Part shown: one piece after another, positions 1 through 5,219 of the stretch
How the letters are laid out: every line of letters begins with the position of its first letter
How positions within the stretch are numbered: the first letter of the stretch is position 1
Origin: Bacteroidota bacterium
GTDB taxonomy: Bacteria; Bacteroidota; Bacteroidia; Chitinophagales; Chitinophagaceae
DNA: 6,329 nt
Assembly: GCA_947454745.1 (NCBI GenBank)
Contig: CANGMV010000071.1
Location: forward strand, 1-6,329
Direction: 5' to 3'
Position numbers and translations under genes: made by a program
Notes under the pieces: generated by a model
What the model was told of the DNA's origin: nothing
The model's input: only the letters and a program-made list of their open reading frames with translations
Database searches by the model: none

Positions 1-225
1 TCTATCTTAGAACTTTCTCAACAAAAATATATGAAGTTGATGGTAGGAGAGGGTAAAAATAATTTCATTGTAGAATGGAATGAAAATAGAGAAGAGGATC
101 TTGAGCCAGGACACGTGGATACTTTTGATGCATGGGAAACCAAGGCCGATTTAGATGCCTTCAAGGATGAGCCTACCAATGAATCATCTTTAGAAGAAGG
201 AGATTTTGATCCTAGTTTAAACTAA
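1..225 (+). CDS. 3' end of an unidentified gene, acidic C-terminus
   Basis: The frame is open from the first base of the window to the TAA at 223-225, giving 74 residues of a protein whose start lies outside. The ATG at 31 is internal to this open frame and need not be the true start. The tail is strongly acidic: the last 64 residues hold 19 Asp/Glu against 5 Lys/Arg, and they end in EEGDFDPSLN. No membrane segment, cysteine motif or recognisable catalytic motif is visible. A short segment with alternating hydrophobic residues (KNNFIVEWNE) could be a beta strand closing a domain, followed by a disordered tail. I do not recognise the family. The gene converges on dxs, and the last 4 bases (222-225) are shared by both stop codons. 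That the frame is coding is likely from its uninterrupted length and its exact fit against dxs. The function is unknown. Confidence 0.65.
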   Translation, partial: SILELSQQKYMKLMVGEGKNNFIVEWNENREEDLEPGHVDTFDAWETKADLDAFKDEPTNESSLEEGDFDPSLN

Positions 226-2144
226 GCTTCAGTTAATACCGATTTTCCTAGTAAGGTTTTTACAGCATCTGCAATGGCAAGTGCATCGTAATGGCATTCG
301 TGGTGTAATTCTTTTAAACTACCATGTTCAACAATGGCATCAGGAATGCCTAGTATTTTAATTTGACTTTGATAGCCATGGGCGTTCATAAATTCAAGTA
401 CTGCCGAGCCTAAACCCCCTACTACAGTGGCATCTTCTACTGTTACAATCTTATCATAATTTTGGAATACTTCATGTAATAGCTCCTCGTCGATAGGCTT
501 CACAAAACGCATGTCATAATGCGCAGGATCCATTCCTTCAGCTCTTAAATTGCGAATGGCAGTTTGTGCAAAATTACCTGGATGGCCCAAGCTTAAAATA
601 GCAATTTCTTTTCCGTCTTTTAATTTTCTTCCTTTGCCTATTGTTAATTTTTCGAAAGGCTTTCTCCAATCCACCATCACACCTTCGCCGCGAGGATATC
701 TAATCACCACTGGCAATTGAATTTCTGGCAGCTGGGAAGTATACATTAGGTTGCGCAATTCTTGTTCATTCATTGGCGCAGCAATAATCATATTTGGGAT
801 ACACCTAAAAAATGCAATATCGTAACAACCATGGTGGGTTGGGCCGTCTTCGCCCACTAAACCAGCACGATCTAAACAAAATACAACAGGCAATTTTTGC
901 AAAGCAACATCATGAATTACTTGGTCATAAGCGCGTTGCATAAAGGAGCTGTAAATATTACAAAACACTTTCATGCCCTGTGTTGCTAAACCAGCACTTA
1001 GGGTAACAGCATGTTGCTCACAAATACCTACATCAAAAGCACGATGTGGCATAGCATCCATCATAAATTTAAGGGAGGATCCACTCGGCATCGCCGGCGT
1101 GACACCCATAATGTTTGCATTTTTTTCCGCTAATTCTAATATGGTATGACCAAAAACATCCTGGTATTTAGGAGGCTGAGGGGTCTCAATTTTTTTCTTA
1201 ATAATCTCTCCGGTTACTTTATCAAACAAGCCAGGAGCATGCCATTTAGTTTGGTCTTTTTCAGCAAGTTCATATCCCTTTCCTTTCACCGTAAGAATAT
1301 GTAAAATTTTAGGACCAGGAATTTCGCGTAAGTCTTTTAAAGTGTCCACCAACTTGGTAATATTATGTCCATCAATCGGACCAAAATACCTAAGTTGTAA
1401 TGCTTCAAATAAATTGCTGCTTTTGGAAACAACTCCTTTCAAACCCGCTTCCACCTTGGAAGCCATGTCGCGCGTAAAATGTTTACCTACAGGCAATTTG
1501 CCCATTAAATCCCAAAGTTCGTCTCTAAATTTATTGTAAGTTGGAGAAGTACTAATGTCGGTTAAATATTCTTTTAATGCACCCACATTTGGGTCGATGC
1601 TCATGTTGTTGTCATTCAAAATAATCAACACATCACTATCAGCTACACCTGCATGGTTCATTGCTTCAAAAGCCATACCTGCAGTCATAGAACCATCTCC
1701 AATGATTGCTACCGATTTTCGATCTTCGCCTTTGTACTTAGCTGCCATGGACATGCCTAAAGCCGCTGAAATGGAAGTGGAAGAATGGCCCACGCCAAAA
1801 GTATCGTACTCGCTCTCGGAGCGTTTAGGAAATCCACTCAGACCATTGTATTTGCGATTGGTTGCAAATACATCGCGACGACCAGTAAGGATCTTATGTC
1901 CATAAGCCTGATGACCTACGTCAAAAACCAATTGGTCATATGGGGTATTGTAAACATAGTGCAAGGCAACGCTCAATTCCACTACGCCAAGGCTGGAAGC
2001 AAAATGCCCACCTTGCACGCTCACCACATCAATAATGTACTGACGCAGTTCGTCACACACCTGATGCAATTTTTCCCTAGACAGTTTTTTTAAGTCGTCT
2101 GGGTTGTTAATGGTTTTCAATAAAGGGCCCGCCTCAAAATGCAT
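222..2144 (-). CDS. dxs: 1-deoxy-D-xylulose-5-phosphate synthase
   Basis: This cytosolic thiamine-diphosphate enzyme condenses pyruvate with glyceraldehyde 3-phosphate, releasing CO2, to form 1-deoxy-D-xylulose 5-phosphate. It is the entry step of the MEP isoprenoid pathway and also supplies precursors of thiamine and pyridoxal phosphate. The 640-residue length is normal for the family. The N-terminal domain has GGHFASSLG with His47, FDVGHQAY at 74-81, and the thiamine-diphosphate/Mg motif from GDGS (149-152) to NDNN (177-180). The central transketolase-like domain has GICEQHAV with the catalytic Glu376, then Tyr398, Arg404 and DRAGLVGEDGPTHHG (425-439, His437). These sit at a constant +6 offset from E. 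coli Glu370, Tyr392, Arg398 and His431. The C-terminal domain includes VEDATVVGGLG. The start is the ATG read from 2144; no Shine-Dalgarno precedes it, as is usual in Bacteroidota. It is transcribed alone, divergently from the kinase operon. All key residues are present. Confidence 0.98.
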   Translation of the reverse strand: MHFEAGPLLKTINNPDDLKKLSREKLHQVCDELRQYIIDVVSVQGGHFASSLGVVELSVALHYVYNTPYDQLVFDVGHQAYGHKILTGRRDVFATNRKYNGLSGFPKRSESEYDTFGVGHSSTSISAALGMSMAAKYKGEDRKSVAIIGDGSMTAGMAFEAMNHAGVADSDVLIILNDNNMSIDPNVGALKEYLTDISTSPTYNKFRDELWDLMGKLPVGKHFTRDMASKVEAGLKGVVSKSSNLFEALQLRYFGPIDGHNITKLVDTLKDLREIPGPKILHILTVKGKGYELAEKDQTKWHAPGLFDKVTGEIIKKKIETPQPPKYQDVFGHTILELAEKNANIMGVTPAMPSGSSLKFMMDAMPHRAFDVGICEQHAVTLSAGLATQGMKVFCNIYSSFMQRAYDQVIHDVALQKLPVVFCLDRAGLVGEDGPTHHGCYDIAFFRCIPNMIIAAPMNEQELRNLMYTSQLPEIQLPVVIRYPRGEGVMVDWRKPFEKLTIGKGRKLKDGKEIAILSLGHPGNFAQTAIRNLRAEGMDPAHYDMRFVKPIDEELLHEVFQNYDKIVTVEDATVVGGLGSAVLEFMNAHGYQSQIKILGIPDAIVEHGSLKELHHECHYDALAIADAVKTLLGKSVLTEA

Positions 2145-2161
2145 TCGAAATATTTATGATG

Positions 2162-2194
2162 TAAAAGTAAGTTAATAACATAAATAAAGGTCAA
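2162..2194 (-). promoter_or_regulatory. candidate dxs promoter
   Basis: On the minus strand, TACTTTTA (2162-2169) matches the Bacteroidota -7 consensus TAnnTTTG except for the last base. A TTG (2192-2194, within ATTGACC) lies 22 bp upstream, near the upper end of usual spacing. Transcription would begin near 2155, leaving a leader of only about ten bases before the dxs ATG. The region is AT-rich, so a chance match is possible. Confidence 0.3.
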
Positions 2195-2225
2195 TTGTTT
2201 ACGCTAAAATCCAAAGTCCCCACTT

Positions 2226-2265
2226 ATCTAGGAATATTGCCTTTAATCTAATAGTTTGGCCTAAA
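2226..2265 (+). repeat. imperfect 20-bp tandem direct repeat, possible operator
   Basis: Bases 2226-2245 and 2246-2265 align at 13 of 20 positions. The shared blocks are ATCTA at 2226-2230 and 2246-2250, and GCCT at 2239-2242 and 2259-2262. The repeat lies 30 to 70 bp upstream of the histidine kinase start and overlaps a possible -33 element. Regulators with LytTR domains typically bind two direct repeats about two helical turns apart, so this could be an autoregulatory site. That role is inference. Confidence 0.3.
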
Positions 2266-2289
2266 AGCGGGGCTATTTGAGTAAATTTG
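2255..2289 (+). promoter_or_regulatory. candidate promoter of the kinase-regulator operon
   Basis: TAAATTTG at 2282-2289 is a perfect match to the Bacteroidota -7 box TAnnTTTG. TTTG at 2255-2258 is a possible -33 element, with a 23-bp gap that is at the long end of the accepted range. The -7 box ends only 6 bp before the ATG at 2296, so transcription would start at or next to the start codon and the mRNA would be leaderless or nearly so. The alternative is an unseen promoter further upstream. Confidence 0.4.
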
Positions 2290-2295
2290 GGTACT

Positions 2296-3393
2296 ATGAA
2301 AAAGAACAGTCGTATTTTTTGGATATGTCAAATCGCTGGTTGGTTCAGCTATGCGTTAACGATTGTGTTTTTTGCCTATGTCTTGGAAAAACAAGTAAGT
2401 ACTGTTTTTTTGAAAAGAATCATTGTGAGCGTGTTTTTGGGGATTCTATTAACCGGCTTGCTAAGACAATCTATTATTAAAAATCAATTAAGACCTCCTG
2501 CTCCTTCAAATCAATGGTGGAAGATTTTTTTATTAGTACTATTTTTCTCATTTGTTTACAGTTTCATTTCGGATTCTTTGATCGAAATTTTCAGGTTGTA
2601 TGAACCAAGGGGCGGTATAAAAACGGATAATAATTTTGTTTTTTCTATTCCAGAAATTGTAAAAAGTTGGGACTCAACAAGGGTTGGAAAAAGATTTTTA
2701 TTTGGTTTAATTTTTGACACGCCGATCTTTTTAGTGTGGATTTCTATTTATATTCTTTGGCACTATATTGAGTTTACCAATTCGGAGGCTATTAATAAAG
2801 TAAAATTAGAAACGCTCATTAAAGAGTTGGAATTAAAAACAATTAAGTCGCAAATTAACCCGCACTTTATTTTCAATGCATTGAATAGCATTCGTGCATT
2901 GGTGGACGAAGATCCGCAACGTGCAAGACAAGCCATCACCGAGTTGAGTAATATTTTAAGAAGTAGTATTCAGGTAGATAAAGTGGAAGTAACTAGCTTA
3001 GAAAAAGAATTGGCAATTGTGAAAGATTACCTTGCATTGGAGTACATCCGATTTGCAGACCGTCTTCAGATTGTTTACGAAATTGACGAAAACACTTTAC
3101 AGAATCAGTTGCCTCCAATGATGTTGCAAACACTTGTCGAAAATGCCATCAAACACGGCCTAGGCAAGCAACCTGGTAATTGCATTATTAAAATTGTATC
3201 TAAATTTGAGGACCATAAACATGTACTAAAAGTAGTGAATACGGGTGTATTGCAAAGTTCCGACAATGATGGATTCGGATTGCAAAGTACAAGAGAGCGT
3301 TTGAATATTTTATATCGTGGTGAAGCGTTGTTCGAAATTTATCAATGCGAGCCCACGCAAGTAACAGCAAAATTAGTAATACCTATACATTAG
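2296..3393 (+). CDS. LytS/YpdA-type membrane sensor histidine kinase
   Basis: This is a 365-residue sensor kinase of the His_kinase (PF06580) type, which autophosphorylates on histidine and passes the phosphate to a partner regulator. Four hydrophobic segments lie at about 7-30, 40-61, 75-100 and 134-158, with a polar loop at 101-133 between the last two. There is no recognisable ligand-binding domain, so the signal is probably sensed in the membrane or loop. A helical linker (160-185) leads to SQINPHFIFNALNS with the phospho-acceptor His190. The ATP-binding N box is LVENAIKHG (Asn283), and the glycine box is GFGLQSTRERL (326-336), preceded by VNTG (314-317). I chose the ATG at 2296 over an in-frame TTG at 2287 because ATG is preferred and the TTG lies within the candidate -7 box. 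There is no Shine-Dalgarno. The response regulator follows after 13 bp, so the two are almost certainly cotranscribed. The stimulus cannot be told from sequence. Confidence 0.93.
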   Translation: MKKNSRIFWICQIAGWFSYALTIVFFAYVLEKQVSTVFLKRIIVSVFLGILLTGLLRQSIIKNQLRPPAPSNQWWKIFLLVLFFSFVYSFISDSLIEIFRLYEPRGGIKTDNNFVFSIPEIVKSWDSTRVGKRFLFGLIFDTPIFLVWISIYILWHYIEFTNSEAINKVKLETLIKELELKTIKSQINPHFIFNALNSIRALVDEDPQRARQAITELSNILRSSIQVDKVEVTSLEKELAIVKDYLALEYIRFADRLQIVYEIDENTLQNQLPPMMLQTLVENAIKHGLGKQPGNCIIKIVSKFEDHKHVLKVVNTGVLQSSDNDGFGLQSTRERLNILYRGEALFEIYQCEPTQVTAKLVIPIH

Positions 3394-3406
3394 AAAACAA
3401 GTAGCA

Positions 3407-4147
3407 ATGAGCATGACACCTATCAAAGCGATCATTATTGACGACGAAAGATTAGCGAGAAACGAATTGAAAAAATTGCTTGAACAACACCCCGAAATTC
3501 AAGTCGTAGACGAGGCGAGCGGTGTTGATGAAGGAGTGGAAAAAGTAGATATTGCAAGACCTGATTTAATATTTTTGGATATTCAAATGCCAGGCAAAAC
3601 AGGTTTTGATTTATTAGCGGAATTGGAAAAAGCGCCACGTGTGATTTTTACGACCGCCTATGACGAGTTTGCCTTAAAAGCCTTTGAAGTAAACGCATTG
3701 GACTATTTATTAAAACCAATTGATCCGAAAAGATTGGCCGATGCCATACAAAAACTACAAACCGAAATACAATTAGAACAAGCTAGCTTAAATGGCACCA
3801 ATCGTGGTCCTTTAACCGAGGCGGATCAAGTGTTTGTGAAGGATGGCGAAAAATGCTGGTTTGTTAAATTAGCTGAAATAAGATTATTCGAAAGTGTTGG
3901 CAATTACGCTAAAGTATACTTCTCTACCCATAAGCCACTGATTTTAAAATCACTGAATGCATTAGAGGATCGATTGGACGATCGTGTATTTTTCAGGGCC
4001 AATAGAAAGCATATTATTAACCTTCATTGGATCGAAAAAATTGAACCTTATTTTAATGGAGGTTTATTAGTGGAATTAAAAGGAGGTGAAAAAATTGAAA
4101 TTAGTCGTCGCCAAACGGTGAAGTTCAAGGAAATGATGAGTTTCTAA
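3407..4147 (+). CDS. LytTR-family DNA-binding response regulator
   Basis: This 246-residue cytosolic regulator is the likely partner of the upstream kinase. The receiver domain (about 6-120) shows the acidic pair Asp12-Asp13, the phospho-acceptor Asp58 in FLDIQMPG, Thr82-Thr83 in FTTAYDEFA, and Lys103 in LLKPI; all receiver active-site positions are filled. A linker of about 20 residues (121-140) leads to a LytTR DNA-binding domain (about 141-244), with the hallmark RLFESVGNYAKVYF (159-172) and FFRANRKHIINLHWI (195-209). LytTR domains bind paired direct repeats with a beta-rich fold rather than a helix-turn-helix. The start at 3407 begins MSMTP; the ATG at 3413 is an alternative giving a protein two residues shorter, and neither has a clear Shine-Dalgarno. 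The stop lies 4 bp from the stop of the convergent gene. The target genes are not evident; the 20-bp repeat upstream of the kinase is a candidate site. Confidence 0.95.
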   Translation: MSMTPIKAIIIDDERLARNELKKLLEQHPEIQVVDEASGVDEGVEKVDIARPDLIFLDIQMPGKTGFDLLAELEKAPRVIFTTAYDEFALKAFEVNALDYLLKPIDPKRLADAIQKLQTEIQLEQASLNGTNRGPLTEADQVFVKDGEKCWFVKLAEIRLFESVGNYAKVYFSTHKPLILKSLNALEDRLDDRVFFRANRKHIINLHWIEKIEPYFNGGLLVELKGGEKIEISRRQTVKFKEMMSF

Positions 4148-4151
4148 AAAA

Positions 4152-4901
4152 CTATGCGTTCAAGCTGTGAATGGCTGCTGCAATGTCTTTGATGAGTGCA
4201 GGGTCTTTTTCCACAGCATTGCCTACCACTATAATATCGGCACCCGCTAAGCAGTTTTCTTTTGCTTTTTCGGCAGTGGTAATGCCACCGCCAATGATTA
4301 AAGGAATATGAATATACTTGGCTACTTGTTGGATCATGGATGTTGTAATGGCCTGTTTCGCACCGCTGCCCGCGTCCATGTAAATAAGCTTTAATCCTAG
4401 CATTTCTCCTGCCATAGCAGTACATGATGCAATATCATTTTTATTGGCAGGAATAGGGTTGGTATTGGAAATGTAAGAAACGGTTGTTGGCGTACCACCA
4501 TCTACCAGCATATAACCTACTGGAATAATTTCAAGTCCACTCTGCTTTACAAAAGGCGCGCTAATCACATGCTGACCGATTAAAAGTTCGGGATTGCGAC
4601 CAGAAATCAATGAAAGGTATAAAAGTGCATCGGCCTTTGGCGTAATTTGATCGGGCGAACCTGGGAATAAAATAACGGGTATGCTAGACTTATTCTTAAT
4701 GGTAGTTACTACTTTATCTAAAGTGTCGGTAACCACTAAACTACCTCCAACAAAAAAGTAGTCAACATTCGACTGAATCGCTATTTCAATTGTTTTTAAA
4801 AGTGTACTATCATCCAATTTGTCGGGGTCAATGAGAACCGCGAACGCTTTCTTGGCGCCTATTTTACCTTTGTATATGGTGTCGTAAATCTTATGCTTCA
4901 T
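4152..4901 (-). CDS. geranylgeranylglyceryl phosphate synthase family prenyltransferase
   Basis: This is a 249-residue TIM-barrel prenyltransferase of the GGGP synthase/PcrB family, which joins a long prenyl diphosphate to sn-glycerol 1-phosphate through an ether bond. In archaea this makes membrane lipid. Bacteroidota carry a related 'group II' enzyme whose lipid product in the cell is less clear. Visible motifs are the metal and diphosphate-binding LIDPDK (23-28), FVGGSL (50-55), PVILFPGSPDQI (75-86), LYLSLISGRNP (94-104), VGYMLVDGG (128-136), the glycerol-phosphate-binding YMDAGSGA (174-181), IIGGGI (202-207) and ADIIVVGNAVE (221-231). Length is normal for the family. The start at 4901 has AGGA (minus strand, 4908-4911) 6 bases upstream, an unusual Shine-Dalgarno-like sequence for this phylum. 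The gene is monocistronic within the window and divergent from nrdJ. Substrate chain length (C20 or longer, as in PcrB's C35) cannot be read from sequence with confidence. Confidence 0.93.
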   Translation of the reverse strand: MKHKIYDTIYKGKIGAKKAFAVLIDPDKLDDSTLLKTIEIAIQSNVDYFFVGGSLVVTDTLDKVVTTIKNKSSIPVILFPGSPDQITPKADALLYLSLISGRNPELLIGQHVISAPFVKQSGLEIIPVGYMLVDGGTPTTVSYISNTNPIPANKNDIASCTAMAGEMLGLKLIYMDAGSGAKQAITTSMIQQVAKYIHIPLIIGGGITTAEKAKENCLAGADIIVVGNAVEKDPALIKDIAAAIHSLNA

Positions 4902-4938
4902 GATCAGTCCTAATTAGTTAATTCAGTCGCTCGAAGCT

Positions 4939-4946
4939 CAAAAATA
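4939..4946 (-). promoter_or_regulatory. candidate -7 box for the GGGP synthase gene
   Basis: On the minus strand these bases read TATTTTTG, a perfect TAnnTTTG match. Transcription would start near 4932 and give a leader of about 30 bases. No TTG or TTTG lies at a normal -33 distance; the nearest TTG upstream is 26 bp away, which weakens the call. Confidence 0.35.
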
Positions 4947-5037
4947 TCAATTTTAAGCTTAACGAGGGGAAACAATCCCATTTATTACAAAAAAAAATGA
5001 TTCGACCTGGTTTTTTTTCTTAAGAAACTAACATCTC

Positions 5038-5076
5038 ATGGGGATAATTCATAGAATTCAATGGGGTTATGGGGTT
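5038..5076 (+). repeat. ATGGGG direct repeats around a small dyad
   Basis: ATGGGGATA (5038-5046) and ATGGGGTTA (5061-5069) match at 8 of 9 positions with a 23-bp period. The second copy begins an exact 8-bp tandem, ATGGGGTT twice (5061-5076). Between the copies is the dyad AATTC-N3-GAATT (5046-5058). A pair of 9-bp direct repeats about two helical turns apart fits many regulator sites, but no protein can be assigned. Confidence 0.4.
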
Positions 5077-5094
5077 TCGGATTTTTCTAAATCC

Positions 5095-5113
5095 TTATCC
5101 ACAGCTGTTGATA
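5095..5113 (+). promoter_or_regulatory. DnaA box within an 18-bp dyad upstream of nrdJ
   Basis: TTATCCACA at 5095-5103 is a perfect match to the high-affinity DnaA box. It overlaps a near-perfect inverted repeat, TATCCACAG/CTGTTGATA (5096-5113), in which 8 of 9 base pairs are symmetric, so the right arm is a degenerate second DnaA-like box in the opposite orientation. DnaA regulates ribonucleotide reductase genes in some bacteria (E. coli nrdAB), which makes the position about 107 bp upstream of nrdJ suggestive. A single 9-mer can occur by chance, and DnaA binding here is inference. Confidence 0.4.
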
Positions 5114-5137
5114 TTTCGCAGCATGAAGTATGGATTC

Positions 5138-5161
5138 ATAGGGATATTTTCGTATACCCAT
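5138..5161 (+). repeat. imperfect inverted repeat in the nrdJ upstream region
   Basis: ATAGGGATA (5138-5146) can pair with TATACCCAT (5153-5161) across a TTTTCG loop; 7 of 9 positions pair. It could be an operator or, if transcribed, a hairpin in the nrdJ leader. There is no U-tract after it, so a terminator is unlikely. Confidence 0.25.
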
Positions 5162-5163
5162 CA

Positions 5164-5179
5164 AGGTTTTTGAAAACCT
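5164..5179 (+). repeat. 16-bp perfect dyad AGGTTTT-TG-AAAACCT
   Basis: Two exact 7-bp arms (5164-5170 and 5173-5179) flank a 2-bp centre. The symmetry and very short centre suggest a dimeric protein-binding site more than an RNA hairpin. It lies 40 bp before the nrdJ start codon, where a repressor could block transcription. The binding protein is unknown. Confidence 0.35.
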
Positions 5180-5197
5180 AGCGGGAAAACTGATAAT

Positions 5198-5213
5198 ACC
5201 CTATAAATAGAAT
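5198..5213 (+). promoter_or_regulatory. weak NrdR-box-like site
   Basis: The 16 bases match the published NrdR consensus acaCwAtATaTwGtgt at 12 positions, with the core CTATAAATAG (5201-5210) matching at 9 of 10. NrdR represses ribonucleotide reductase genes, and its boxes lie near promoters like this one, 6 bp before the nrdJ ATG. NrdR boxes normally come in pairs about three or four helical turns apart, and I found no second box at those distances, so this may be only an AT-rich coincidence or part of a -10 element. Confidence 0.2.
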
Positions 5214-5219
5214 ACGACC

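Larger units (their letters stand above)
4902..5219. other. 318-bp divergent intergenic region between GGGP synthase and nrdJ
   Basis: No coding frame is convincing here. The left part (4902-4990) holds the probable leader and -7 box of the minus-strand gene and a TTAAGCTTAA palindrome (4953-4962). The middle has a run of 9 A (4989-4997) and a run of 8 T (5011-5018), then three ATGGGG copies (5038, 5061, 5069). The right part carries a DnaA-box dyad (5095-5113), an imperfect stem (5138-5161), a 16-bp dyad (5164-5179) and an NrdR-like site (5198-5213) next to nrdJ. No clear TAnnTTTG promoter for nrdJ was found; TATTTTCG at 5145-5152 (one mismatch) and the TATAAATA around 5203 are weak options. 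No conserved cobalamin-riboswitch B12 box is visible. Confidence 0.6.

Noticed and set aside
1342..2093. Three open frames on the plus strand (1342-1539, 1555-1905, 1785-2093) inside dxs
   Set aside because: They lie antisense to a fully conserved gene, overlap one another, and show no family motif; they are by-products of dxs codon use.
2287..2295. TTG at 2287 as the kinase start
   Set aside because: It adds only three residues, lies inside the candidate -7 box, and the ATG at 2296 is the stronger choice.
2277..2480. Plus-strand frame overlapping the kinase start
   Set aside because: It is out of frame with the kinase, whose membrane helices and start fit well; the product has no recognisable motif.
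3435..3638. Minus-strand frame inside the response regulator
   Set aside because: It is antisense to the conserved receiver domain and has no motif.
4144..4425. Minus-strand frame within the GGGP synthase gene
   Set aside because: It is another frame of the same strand as a conserved gene; the product is rich in Arg, His, Cys and Tyr as expected for a shifted frame.
4989..5018. Intrinsic terminator from the A9 and T8 runs
   Set aside because: The stem would be A-T pairs only with a loop of about 13 bases and no GC-rich part, and both flanking genes point away from it.
5095..5103. Replication origin (oriC)
   Set aside because: Only one perfect DnaA box is present, without a box cluster or a dnaA gene in the window.
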